DNA from: Maridesulfovibrio sp.
GTDB taxonomy: Bacteria > Desulfobacterota > Desulfovibrionia > Desulfovibrionales > Desulfovibrionaceae
Assembly (NCBI RefSeq): GCF_963667685.1
Contig: NZ_OY763931.1
Coordinates: forward strand, 620,001 to 684,000
Reading direction: 5' to 3'
DNA length: 64,000 bases
Of this stretch, positions 56,085-64,000 are shown piece by piece. Below the pieces are notes generated by a model, which worked only from the letters and a program-made list of their open reading frames with translations, was not told where the DNA came from and did not search any database. The translations under genes and the position numbers were made by a program. The first letter of the stretch is position 1, and every line of letters begins with the position of its first letter.

Positions 56085-56190
56085 TTTGGACGTTTCCTGA
56101 AAGGCAACGACCCACAAAGGGGGAGCCACAGGAAGTGGCGAATCAAAAGGGCTTTAGCCCTCGGAGAGCTGCCGGAGGCACTCCCTACAA
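56085..56190. repeat. dispersed hairpin element, partial member 5
   Basis: GAATCAAAAGGGCTTTAGCCCT and the closing GCTGCCGGAGGCA resemble the ends of the other members, but the middle is different. It abuts the 3' end of cheZ. Confidence 0.45.
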
Positions 56191-56925
56191 CCCAAGCGAA
56201 GCCAACAAATCATCAACATCACCCTGATCGGCTTTTTCGGTGGGCCCTTTGAGTTCGCTCATTTTGGTTTGAGTTTCCTGATCGAGCTGCTCAAGGGACT
56301 TTTCCGGGGCCTGTTCGCGGGCTTTGATTTTAAGCCCGGTGGACATATAGAGATCAAGGACGATTTTTTCTACGCTCTTGATGGTATCAATGATGATTTT
56401 GATGCGCTGCCCGGTCAGGTCCTGAAAGGAGAGGGTGGTCATGATGGTCATGATGTCCTGACCAAGGGTTTCATTGATGTTGGCCAGCTCAACGCGCTGT
56501 TCTTTCTTTACACCGCCGGATTCAAAAGCCTTAATGATTTTTGCAAGGGCAGTCTGGGTTTCCTGAGTTTTTTCAAGAATATCCATGATGTCCTGCGTGG
56601 CTTTTTCCGTGGTGCGCATGATGGCATCAAGCTGATCGGAAGCTTCATTAAAAAGCTGGTCCGGGTCGGAATCAACGCAAACTACTGGCTCTGTTGAACC
56701 TGCAGGGCCTTTTTTCGCCTTGGCAACTTCCTGATAGATATCGCGAAGACCGTTTTGCAGGTCGATGTTGATTCTGCGGTAGAATTCACCTTCAAGCAGG
56801 GTCTGAGACATGCTCCTGGAAATTTCTCTCTGCACTGCATTGGAAATGCTTTCCTTGAGGCTTCTACTCAGATCCTCGGAGACCTTCTCCATCATCTCCC
56901 GCACTATCTGATCATCATGAATCAC
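56185..56925 (-). CDS. cheZ: chemotaxis protein phosphatase CheZ
   Basis: Speeds dephosphorylation of CheY-P in the flagellar chemotaxis system. Family motif LSFQDLTGQR is present, with Asp169 and Gln173 equivalent to the catalytic D143/Q147 of E. coli. The C-terminal peptide DVDDLLASLGL resembles the CheY-binding end of E. coli CheZ. 246 residues, mostly helical. It is the last gene of the cheZ-ileS block. Confidence 0.94.
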   Translation of the reverse strand: MIHDDQIVREMMEKVSEDLSRSLKESISNAVQREISRSMSQTLLEGEFYRRINIDLQNGLRDIYQEVAKAKKGPAGSTEPVVCVDSDPDQLFNEASDQLDAIMRTTEKATQDIMDILEKTQETQTALAKIIKAFESGGVKKEQRVELANINETLGQDIMTIMTTLSFQDLTGQRIKIIIDTIKSVEKIVLDLYMSTGLKIKAREQAPEKSLEQLDQETQTKMSELKGPTEKADQGDVDDLLASLGL

Positions 56926-56963
56926 TGCGCACTCCTTCGCGTTGATATATTTTGTTAGCAGCG

Positions 56964-57476
56964 CTAACCGAGTTTTCGGGTTCGTATTATTTCCCGCTGT
57001 TCGCTGAAAACGAATTGGATAATGGACTCAAGGTCGTGTTCCCTGATTTTTTCAAAGTCCATTTTCCATATATTCTTTCCTGCGGCGGTTTTAACATTAC
57101 CTTTGGCCCCGGCTAGGCGTAAAGGAATCTGATCTATTTCCACCACAGCTTCCAGAATGCAGTCTGCAGTGATCTCCTCGGAACGAAAGGTCATTCCATT
57201 CCCGGATATTTCCAGTATTTCCAGATTAATGGGGAAATCCTGATCAAGGTTTTGCTTGCTTTGCATGCCCAGTAACTGGTCCAGCTTGCGGTCCAGTTCA
57301 ATTACATAAACCTTAAGCCATTCCGGGACTCTTGAATCATCCAGGTCTTCCGCGGGATGTTTTTTCATTCCGCTGAAACCACGGTAGACGGGCTGGCTCT
57401 CCAATGAGGAGGATATCCGTCCGTGTCCCTTGATTCTTGTTGCTACACTTGCGTAGTGCGGTGCGTCCCGGTCCAT
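56964..57476 (-). CDS. PilZ-like domain protein
   Basis: A 170-residue cytoplasmic protein. The second half has EILEISGNGMTFRSEE, similar to the DxSxxG-type stretch of PilZ c-di-GMP receptors, and ends in RTRKLG. The RxxxR arm that contacts c-di-GMP is not obvious, so binding is uncertain. The ATG at 57476 is chosen; the frame runs on upstream into the ferredoxin gene. Next to cheZ, it may link c-di-GMP to motility. Confidence 0.6.
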   Translation of the reverse strand: MDRDAPHYASVATRIKGHGRISSSLESQPVYRGFSGMKKHPAEDLDDSRVPEWLKVYVIELDRKLDQLLGMQSKQNLDQDFPINLEILEISGNGMTFRSEEITADCILEAVVEIDQIPLRLAGAKGNVKTAAGKNIWKMDFEKIREHDLESIIQFVFSEQREIIRTRKLG

Positions 57477-57507
57477 GTTAGATTCCCTTGTAGTTGGTTG
57501 TTGCAGA

Positions 57508-57936
57508 TTAATCCTGCGGATCAACTTCCATGGCCCGGACAGGACAGACCTTGGTGCAAAGACCGCAGGCGGTACATTTTTCCAGATTGAAGAGAACCAG
57601 GCGGGTATCCTTTTCCAGAGAAAGAGCACCTGTGGGACACATGGAAAGGCACATGCCACAGTGCATACAGGATTTCTCGTCTCTAGCGATTTTCTGAGCT
57701 ACAGGAATCAGTCTGACACCGTTTTCCTTAAGGTAGTTGATACCCTTGTGGTAATCTTCCTCAAGTCCGGTAATCTCAAGTGTCATGCTGCCTTCCAGTC
57801 TGGGGTTGATGTCAGCTTTCAGAATATTGAAGCTGAGGTCGTAGAGTTTTCCCAGATTGCATACAACCGGGCGGCCGGAAGTAGTCGGGGGAAAGGCGAG
57901 GTGAATAATTTTGTTAAAATTCTTGTTGTCAGTCAT
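57508..57936 (-). CDS. NIL-domain ferredoxin
   Basis: A 142-residue protein with an N-terminal NIL domain (about 5-78, LAFPPTTSGRPVV) and two [4Fe-4S] motifs, CMHCGMCLSMCP and CTACGLCTKVCP. Probably an electron carrier or a domain fused to methionine or sulfur metabolism; NIL domains often bind small molecules. Co-oriented with neighbours. Confidence 0.88.
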   Translation of the reverse strand: MTDNKNFNKIIHLAFPPTTSGRPVVCNLGKLYDLSFNILKADINPRLEGSMTLEITGLEEDYHKGINYLKENGVRLIPVAQKIARDEKSCMHCGMCLSMCPTGALSLEKDTRLVLFNLEKCTACGLCTKVCPVRAMEVDPQD

Positions 57937-57954
57937 CTTAGTAATCCGTTTATA

Positions 57955-58878
57955 TTATTTTAAGTTTTTGATGATAGTTTTAGCGCGTTTGCCTTCAGCA
58001 GAGTCCGGGGCTTTTTTGATCAGGTCTTCAAGAATGAAACGTCCTGATTTGGTTTTACCCAGTTTGATCAGGCAAAGGCCCTGCTTTAGAAGGGCAGGCC
58101 TGTATTTGTTGCTCTTAGAGTGTTTGGCAATGACAACCTGGTATTTAAGGGCTGCATTAGCGTAATCTTCGAGCTGGTAGTAGCTTTCACCTTCCCAGAA
58201 AATAGCGTTGGGGACAAGCTTGTGTTTGGGAAAAGTTTTGGTGAATTCAGCCATATCCCTGATAGATTCTTTGTACTTACGTGCCTTGAAAGCGGAGAGA
58301 CCTTTATCATACAAAGCCTGAGCAGGTTCAACCTGATCCATTTTTTTAGGTTCAGGTGCAACAACAGCTGCTATTCCGCCAACTGCGGCGGCGGTTTCAG
58401 CTACGGCATCCTGTGTTGTCTGATCTTTTGGAGCCGTGTCTTTTATCAGTCCGAGGTCGATAGCCAACTGGCTTTCAAGGGCCAGACGCATATCTTCTAC
58501 TTTTTTGGACAAGCCTTCAAGAGAAACAGTACTGTTGGTATCGCCTGCGTCCAATCTTGTTACGGATTCAGACATGGCATTCACAGTGCCCTGAAGTTTG
58601 GCAACCTGCATTTTCAGTGCATTAAATTCTGCATACATATTTGCCTGCTGTGTCTGAACTGGCGAGCTGGTTTTCTTTATCTCTTCACGCAGGTTTGCGT
58701 TATCTGCTGTAACCTGCTGGTCGAGGTTGTCTATTTTTTTATTGAGCTGCGCCCGTGTCTGCCTCATTTCCATGCGCAGCTTGTCCATATCGGAAGTGGT
58801 CACACAGCCGTTTAAACCCGTAGCCAGAGGAAAGGCGATCAGTGCTGCAATCAGAGATTTTTTCATATTATTCTGCAT
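57955..58878 (-). CDS. cpoB: CpoB/YbgF-like tol-pal lipoprotein
   Basis: Periplasmic protein with N-terminal coiled coil and C-terminal TPR repeats. LNGC near residue 25 looks like a lipobox. The middle is low complexity (alanine rich), and the TPR part begins QALYDKGLSAFKARKYKESIRDMAEF. Related to CpoB, which coordinates peptidoglycan synthesis with outer-membrane constriction. The start overlaps the preceding small gene by 11 bases. 307 residues. Confidence 0.8.
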   Translation of the reverse strand: MQNNMKKSLIAALIAFPLATGLNGCVTTSDMDKLRMEMRQTRAQLNKKIDNLDQQVTADNANLREEIKKTSSPVQTQQANMYAEFNALKMQVAKLQGTVNAMSESVTRLDAGDTNSTVSLEGLSKKVEDMRLALESQLAIDLGLIKDTAPKDQTTQDAVAETAAAVGGIAAVVAPEPKKMDQVEPAQALYDKGLSAFKARKYKESIRDMAEFTKTFPKHKLVPNAIFWEGESYYQLEDYANAALKYQVVIAKHSKSNKYRPALLKQGLCLIKLGKTKSGRFILEDLIKKAPDSAEGKRAKTIIKNLK

Positions 58879-59104
58879 TGTATTTTTTCCCCCTTTTTCT
58901 ACCTAGGACAAAGTAAGCCAGACAGCCGAGAAATGGAATAAAAATCGAGAGCTGTATCCATCCTACTTTTTCCATGTTTGACGGAAATTCCCTGTTGAAT
59001 GCATCCCATATAGCGAAAAGTGTCAAGACTGCGAAAAGTCCGACGCTGCCGAGGATGATGAGCCAGGTTTCCATTGGAAGGGCGGGAATTTTTCCGAAGA
59101 ACAT
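58868..59104 (-). CDS. PLDc_N domain small membrane protein
   Basis: A 78-residue inner-membrane protein with two helices and the PLDc_N signature (WIQLSIFIPFLGCLAYFVLGRKRG). It overlaps the next gene by 11 bases and abuts lgt, so it is co-translated. Role unknown. Confidence 0.85.
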   Translation of the reverse strand: MFFGKIPALPMETWLIILGSVGLFAVLTLFAIWDAFNREFPSNMEKVGWIQLSIFIPFLGCLAYFVLGRKRGKKYNAE

Positions 59105-59859
59105 TAGGCGCTCCTTTTTTTGTGTATTGATAACAGGTATATACCAATTGAGAAAAAGACAAGTGTTATAAGTTGGGTTGCACTCAGCGGGCCGAATTCG
59201 CCCCGGTTGTCTGCCCTGAAAAATTCAATAATAAATCTGAACACAGAAAACAATACAAGGAAAAGCCCGGTAATGCGGCCTTCTGTCTGTAAACGGTTTC
59301 CAAAAATAAGGAGAATAAGGAAAGTAATTAATCCAGCCAGCGAATGATAAAGCTGTGTAGGATGAAGGGACTGAAACAGGGGAGCCAGAGAAGTTGTATT
59401 CGTAAAAGTCACGCCCCAGGGGAGATCCGTCGGCTTTCCATAGCAGCAACCGGCAAAGAAACAGCCAAGTCTACCAATCGCCTGCCCCAGCGCAATGCCC
59501 GGGGCAAAACAGTCCAGCCAATCCAGAAGCGGCTGTTTTTTTGAATGCAGGAAGAGGAGACCGCCCAGTGAACCGAAAATTACCGCGCCTGAAAAAACCA
59601 GTCCGCCCTGCCAGATGTAGAATATTTTGAACAGGTTTTCGGAAAATTCCTGAGGATAAAGAGAAATATAAAGTGCACGGGCACCGATAATACCGCTTAC
59701 TACAGTGATAATCCCTGCAATGGGCGCAAGTTTATACTCCAGTTCCCATAGTCTGGCGGCGCGCATAGCCCATCCCATCCCCAACAGACATCCGGCAGTG
59801 AGGAAGACACTGTAGGCGTATATATTTATTGAACCTATGCTGAACAGGATCGGATTCAT
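59104..59859 (-). CDS. lgt: prolipoprotein diacylglyceryl transferase
   Basis: Adds diacylglycerol to the Cys of prolipoproteins in the inner membrane. About seven helices and the family motif GQAIGRLGCFFAGCCYG with the conserved Arg, and LHPTQLYHSL. 251 residues. Shares one base with the PLDc_N gene. Processes the lipoproteins seen elsewhere in this window. Confidence 0.93.
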   Translation of the reverse strand: MNPILFSIGSINIYAYSVFLTAGCLLGMGWAMRAARLWELEYKLAPIAGIITVVSGIIGARALYISLYPQEFSENLFKIFYIWQGGLVFSGAVIFGSLGGLLFLHSKKQPLLDWLDCFAPGIALGQAIGRLGCFFAGCCYGKPTDLPWGVTFTNTTSLAPLFQSLHPTQLYHSLAGLITFLILLIFGNRLQTEGRITGLFLVLFSVFRFIIEFFRADNRGEFGPLSATQLITLVFFSIGIYLLSIHKKRSA

Positions 59860-59860
59860 T

Positions 59861-60331
59861 TTACTTGTTCTTGTAGAAAGAGATAATCATGGCAAAAGCG
59901 CCCATGCAGATGGCTATATCCGCAATATTAAATGCCGGCCAGTGATGGGTCCCGAAATAAAAATCCAGAAAGTCAGTTACTTCATGATACAAAATCCGGT
60001 CAATCAGGTTGCCGACAGCACCGCCAAGAACTAGCCCTAGACCTACAATTTGAAATTTATCACGCTCTTCGACAGATCTCAGAAGCATAGCAATTGCACC
60101 TAGAGCAACAACAGTAACGATAATAAAAAAGTTCCGCTGCCAGCTGATGTCCGCACTGTTTAAAAATCCGAATGCAGCACCTTTATTTACAACGTGGACC
60201 AGATTAAATAGCCCGGGAATGATGACTTCAGATGTCCAAAGTGTCATCTTCTCCCGAATCGCCACTTTTGTGGCCTGATCAAGAATTAAAGTTACAACAG
60301 CAATTATTCCAGCCAATGTATATCTGTTCAT
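59861..60331 (-). CDS. lspA: lipoprotein signal peptidase
   Basis: Aspartic peptidase that removes lipoprotein signal peptides after Lgt. The motifs NKGAAFGFLN, GGAVGNLIDRILY and FNIADIAI carry the catalytic Asp pair. 156 residues from ATG 60331; the open frame upstream lies in a dispersed element. Two bases from lgt. Confidence 0.93.
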   Translation of the reverse strand: MNRYTLAGIIAVVTLILDQATKVAIREKMTLWTSEVIIPGLFNLVHVVNKGAAFGFLNSADISWQRNFFIIVTVVALGAIAMLLRSVEERDKFQIVGLGLVLGGAVGNLIDRILYHEVTDFLDFYFGTHHWPAFNIADIAICMGAFAMIISFYKNK

Positions 60332-60344
60332 ATAGAACTCATTT

Positions 60345-60500
60345 CGCCTTCGGCGATTCTTCCGGGCCTTAAACCATTTATACAAAAAGGGTTTAAGAAT
60401 CCCAAAACATGTTATTAGGCTTCACCATTTTATATTCGAAGATCGTTTCAGAAAACTACCGGCAAAGCATGACTAAAACGTCTTTTGGGAAGAGGGCCTG
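60345..60500. repeat. dispersed hairpin element, member 6
   Basis: TTCGCCTTCGGCGATTCTTCCGG and the sequence AAAAAGGGTTTAAGAATCCCAAAAC closely match the first half of member 1, including the following GCTTCAC and ATTCGAAGATCGT. The inverted repeat is decayed. Lies between lspA and the ileS terminator. Confidence 0.7.
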
Positions 60501-60526
60501 AGGTATAGGGAAGGCGACCTTATCTT

Positions 60527-60567
60527 CAAAAATGCCCCCGTCTTTCATCAGAATGACGGGGGCATTT
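60527..60567 (-). terminator. terminator of ileS
   Basis: Thirteen-base arms AAATGCCCCCGTC and complement, with T runs in the minus direction. Confidence 0.93.
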
Positions 60568-60600
60568 ACTTATTCAATTTACAAAGAGCTTTTTTAGAAT

Positions 60601-63414
60601 CTAACCGGCCAGAACTACTGCGCAGCGGGGGCAGAGTTCAGGATGGTCTGCATTGGTGCCGAGAGTATCGTATCTCCAGCAGCGGCTGCATTTTTCGCCC
60701 TGAGCTTTTTCAACTTTGATAGCCAGCCCTTTCAGTTCTTCAGGTTTGACTGCATCGTCAGATGCGTCAGCAAGAGGCGCGATTTCAACACCGGATACGA
60801 TGAAGAATTCACGGCGCTCAATACCTTCAAGAGCTTTAGCGATTTCGTCGTTAGCGAATAGGGTTACCTTGGTATCAAGGGAATGTCCGATGACCTTTTC
60901 GCGGCGCAGAGGCTCAATGGCCTTGGTTACTTCGGTACGAACGTCCATGAGCAGTTCCCATCTTTTGCGCTCGGCATCGTCGATGGAAGGCTTGAGCAGT
61001 TCGGGGCGGAGAGCAAAGACGGTGTCTGCATCACCTTTCATTTCTGCAGGCATATGCGAGTATGCTTCTTCTGCGGTGAAAGAAAGGATGGGAGCCATGT
61101 CTGCGAGCAGCATGAGCATGGTCTGCCAGAGTACGGTCTGTGCGGAACGGCGCTCAAGGCTCTTTTCGCCGGAAACGTAGAGTCTATCCTTGATGATATC
61201 GAGGTAGAAGGCAGATAGCTCGGTTGTGCAGAGGTTATGCAGGGTGTGGTAAACTTTGTGGAATTCAAAGTTTGCGTATGCCTTCTGGATAACTCCGTGC
61301 TGACGGTTGACCAGATCAAGTGCGAAATGGTCGATGGGCAGCATTTCTGCGGGGGCTACTGCATCTGTTTCGGGGTTGAAACCGTCAAGGTTACCGAGGA
61401 TGTAGCGGCAGGTATTACGAACACGGCGGTAAGTATCAACCATTCGGCTCAGAATTTCATCTGAGATGCGTACGTCTTCCTGATAGTTTACTGCGGAAAC
61501 CCACATACGCAGGATTTCAGCACCGTGTTTGTCGATGATTTCCTGCGGTGCGATGACGTTACCGATGGATTTTGACATCTTACGGCCGTCTTTATCAACT
61601 ACGTAACCGTGAGTCAGCACTGTTTTATAGGGAGGCACGCCGCGGGTTCCTATGGAAGCGAGCAGGGAGCTGTGGAACCAGCCGCGATGCTGGTCGGAAC
61701 CTTCAAGGTACAGATCAGCGGGGAAGCGGTGTTCCTTGCGTTTTTCAACGACAGCAGCGTAACTGGTACCGGAATCGAACCATACGTCAAGGATGTCGTC
61801 TTCCTTGGCCCAGTGGTTGCCACCGCATTTGGGGCATTTCAGGCCTTCGGGAGCGATCTCTTCAACAGATTTTTCGAACCAGTAGTCACAGCCGCGTTCG
61901 TGTTTTTCAAATTCGTCCACTACGGAGAAAACCCACTCAGGATCGTTGTACACTTCATCGCAGTCTTCACATATCAGGGCGATAATGGGCACACCCCAGT
62001 TGCGCTGACGGGAGATGCACCAGTCAGGGCGGTTTTCAACCATGCTGTAGATACGGTTTTCACCCCATGCCGGAATCCAGTCAACGTCATTTTTGATGGC
62101 TTTGAGGGCCTTGGCACGCAGGTCATTTTCGTCCATGCCTACAAACCACTGGGTGGTGGCACGGAAGATAACCGGCTCTTTACAGCGCCAGCAGTGCGGG
62201 TAGGAGTGTTTGATTTTTTCCTCTGCGAGCAGGTTGCCTACTTCTTCCAGTTTTTCAATGACTTTGGGGTTGGCTTCCCAGACATTCATACCGGCGAAGA
62301 ATTCCACTTCATTGAGGAATACGCCACTGTTATTCATGGGTGAGTATACTTCAAGACCGTATTTGAGACCGGTTTCAAAGTCCTCTCGACCATGGCCGGG
62401 GGCCGTGTGAACACAACCTGTACCGGAATCGAGAGTTACGTAATCAGCCAGTACGATGAGAGATTCGCGATCGTAGATGGGGTGCTTTGCTACTGCTCCT
62501 TCAAGTTCGGTGCCCTTGAGGGTAGCCAGCACATTCCAGCTTTCCCAACCGAAGGACTCTGCGCAAACAGGCAATAGTCTTTCAGCGAGGATATAGATGT
62601 CACCGTTCACTTCGGCGACAACGTAATCAAATTCGGGATGAACAGCCACAGCCACGTTGTCGGGAATGGTCCAGGGAGTGGTGGTCCAGATACACACGTA
62701 GGTGCGGGAAAGGTCCACTTTGGATGCAACATCTTCCGGCAGTGCTTTCAGCACTTTTTCATCGTTGAGAGGAAAACGAACGTAGATTGAAGGAGATGTG
62801 TGATCTTCGTATTCAACTTCCGCTTCAGCAAGGGCGGTACGGCAATCGCAGCACCAGTGAATGGGCTTCTTACCACGTACAACAGAACCTTTCTCCATGA
62901 GACGGCCCAGTTCACGGGCTGTTGCTGCCTCGTATTCAGGCTTCATGGTCAGGTAAGGATCTTCCCAGTTACCGAAAACGCCCAGACGCTTGAATTCCTT
63001 GCGTTGGATATCAACGAATTTTGCAGCATACTCGCGACAGAGTTTGCGGATAACTGTGGTGGGCAGTTCTTTTTTCTTTTTTTTGAGTTCCTGTTCAACC
63101 TTATGCTCAATGGGCAGACCGTGACAGTCCCATCCGGGAACGTATTCAGCTTTCATGCCCTGAAGGTTGCGGGATTTTACGATAATGTCCTTGAGGACTT
63201 TGTTCATGGCTGTGCCCATGTGAATGTGGCCGTTAGCATACGGGGGGCCATCGTGCAGTACGTACTGTTCTGCATCGGCGTTTGCTTCAACCATTTTTTC
63301 GTAAACCCCGTCTTCCTCCCAACGTTTGAGCATTTCGGGCTCACGCTGTTTGAGGTTGGCTTTCATGGGAAATTTGGTCTTGGGCAGACACAGGGTCTTT
63401 TTATAATCGCTCAT
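60601..63414 (-). CDS. ileS: isoleucyl-tRNA synthetase
   Basis: Charges tRNA-Ile. Class I signatures are HIHMG (63-67, the HIGH motif) and KMSKSIGN, and a C-terminal zinc pair CSRCWRY and CPRC is present. The editing domain lies between. 937 residues is full length for the bacterial type. No T-box or tRNA-like leader was recognised. It ends in a terminator before the lspA cluster. Confidence 0.97.
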   Translation of the reverse strand: MSDYKKTLCLPKTKFPMKANLKQREPEMLKRWEEDGVYEKMVEANADAEQYVLHDGPPYANGHIHMGTAMNKVLKDIIVKSRNLQGMKAEYVPGWDCHGLPIEHKVEQELKKKKKELPTTVIRKLCREYAAKFVDIQRKEFKRLGVFGNWEDPYLTMKPEYEAATARELGRLMEKGSVVRGKKPIHWCCDCRTALAEAEVEYEDHTSPSIYVRFPLNDEKVLKALPEDVASKVDLSRTYVCIWTTTPWTIPDNVAVAVHPEFDYVVAEVNGDIYILAERLLPVCAESFGWESWNVLATLKGTELEGAVAKHPIYDRESLIVLADYVTLDSGTGCVHTAPGHGREDFETGLKYGLEVYSPMNNSGVFLNEVEFFAGMNVWEANPKVIEKLEEVGNLLAEEKIKHSYPHCWRCKEPVIFRATTQWFVGMDENDLRAKALKAIKNDVDWIPAWGENRIYSMVENRPDWCISRQRNWGVPIIALICEDCDEVYNDPEWVFSVVDEFEKHERGCDYWFEKSVEEIAPEGLKCPKCGGNHWAKEDDILDVWFDSGTSYAAVVEKRKEHRFPADLYLEGSDQHRGWFHSSLLASIGTRGVPPYKTVLTHGYVVDKDGRKMSKSIGNVIAPQEIIDKHGAEILRMWVSAVNYQEDVRISDEILSRMVDTYRRVRNTCRYILGNLDGFNPETDAVAPAEMLPIDHFALDLVNRQHGVIQKAYANFEFHKVYHTLHNLCTTELSAFYLDIIKDRLYVSGEKSLERRSAQTVLWQTMLMLLADMAPILSFTAEEAYSHMPAEMKGDADTVFALRPELLKPSIDDAERKRWELLMDVRTEVTKAIEPLRREKVIGHSLDTKVTLFANDEIAKALEGIERREFFIVSGVEIAPLADASDDAVKPEELKGLAIKVEKAQGEKCSRCWRYDTLGTNADHPELCPRCAVVLAG

Positions 63415-63603
63415 GACTGGAAAAGTCCTCCGAAACTATCTTTAAAGATATAATATTGATTAAAAGCTGTTTATGAAATTCCTTTGACGGAACGAAAATG
63501 TTCATAAACAAGGTGAAAAATATCAGCTTGTTATCGATTGTATAAACAAATTCCGGCAGATTGTGGAAAAGAAAACAGCCGTTTTGGCGAATACTCAAAA
63601 AAT

Positions 63604-63626
63604 AAAAAAACGCTCAAAAATGAGCG
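63604..63626 (-). terminator. terminator of the DUF493 gene
   Basis: CGCTCA and TGAGCG with an A-rich loop; on the minus strand a T run follows. Confidence 0.8.
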
Positions 63627-63684
63627 GCGTCATCTTTAAACAAGGAGTGATGGAAGTCAACCCGGAGTTGCTTCATTAAATATA

Positions 63685-63945
63685 TTAAAGGGAAATGAGT
63701 CCTTCAATTGTGGCTGCTTTTTCGTAGATGTTCAGGATTACGTCAGAGCTGTTGGCGTGGATGACTACGGTTACGCTGGTATATTTGCCGGTTTTGGATT
63801 CTTTTTCAGTATATGGAAAACCATCAATCATGGATTTGAGTTCATCAAGTGATTTGCAGGGCACAATGAACTTAAAAGTATAATCGCAAGGCCACTCATG
63901 ATGCTCATCAAGCACAACTTTAAATTGTTGAATGGAATTTGCCAT
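63685..63945 (-). CDS. DUF493 (YbeD-like) protein
   Basis: An 86-residue cytoplasmic protein of the DUF493/UPF0250 family, with the characteristic WPCDYTFKFIVP start and the YTSVTVVIHANSSDVILNIYEKA end (first part). The family adopts an ACT-like alpha/beta fold; its function is not established. Confidence 0.88.
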   Translation of the reverse strand: MANSIQQFKVVLDEHHEWPCDYTFKFIVPCKSLDELKSMIDGFPYTEKESKTGKYTSVTVVIHANSSDVILNIYEKAATIEGLISL

Positions 63946-64000
63946 GCCTATCTCCTTATCTATCTAAAATGTCATATTTTTTTATGTTGTAGCAACAGAA

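Noticed and set aside
1-64000. tRNA, rRNA, CRISPR arrays, insertion sequences or phage genes
   Set aside because: No cloverleaf-like sequence, regular spaced repeat, transposase, integrase or phage structural gene was recognised in the window.

Overview
The window reads as a chromosome segment of a sulfate-reducing deltaproteobacterium of the Desulfovibrio group. It resembles the marine, moderate-GC lineage now called Maridesulfovibrio, but that is inference from gene content, not a search. The main reasons are a periplasmic [NiFeSe] hydrogenase operon with an in-frame UGA selenocysteine codon, a Desulfovibrio-type outer-membrane porin, a fused succinyl-CoA synthetase, and an ileS-lspA-lgt-cpoB-ferredoxin-PilZ-cheZ block. 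No rRNA, tRNA, CRISPR array, prophage or transposase was seen.

Layout. 0-9 kb: lon, a secreted serine beta-lactamase-like hydrolase, a tiny exported protein, phoA behind a Pho-box-like promoter, a YibE/F membrane protein and a membrane-anchored M23 peptidase. 9-13.5 kb: hysB, hysA (continuing through UGA to 11960) and a hydrogenase maturation protease, then a QueG-like iron-sulfur protein. 13.6-24 kb: a glycosyltransferase overlapping a one-chain succinyl-CoA synthetase, two unrecognised genes, a CCA-adding-type nucleotidyltransferase, a VTT-domain membrane protein, two tandem cyclic-nucleotide-binding proteins with FliG-like C-termini, and birA. 24-34 kb: an outsized PEP-synthase-like phosphotransferase behind a structured leader, two lipoproteins (one DsbA-like), a methyltransferase, galE, a DUF4139 protein and a FadL-type porin. 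34.5-46.4 kb, almost all on the minus strand: tlyA, thrC, a DUF456 protein, paaK, dnaB, rplI, rpsR, rpsF, fabI, purC, hisD and a porin. 46.6-53 kb: uvrC, a UPF0173 hydrolase, ubiX, purT and an NhaC-type antiporter. 53-56 kb: an accessory patch. 56-64 kb: the cheZ-to-ileS block and a DUF493 gene.

The accessory patch is the most unusual part. The last 90 bp of the antiporter gene plus its terminator occur twice (52831-52990 and 55220-55377). A second 46-bp hairpin also occurs twice (55110-55155 and 55996-56041). This gives left flank - TPR gene - right flank, then left flank - ATPase gene - right flank. The copied antiporter end differs from the intact one almost only at synonymous sites, as if it came from a related functional allele. 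This fits two alternative cargo cassettes recombined side by side at an insertion hotspot. The TPR gene in the first cassette carries near-identical internal repeats.

Other points to revisit are a family of hairpin-rich intergenic elements (six members here), a leader with mutually exclusive pairings before the PEP-synthase-like gene, an inverted repeat before the hydrogenase operon, a 17-bp tandem repeat between porin and uvrC, and a dnaB start region that overlaps a hexamer-repeat tail of rplI.
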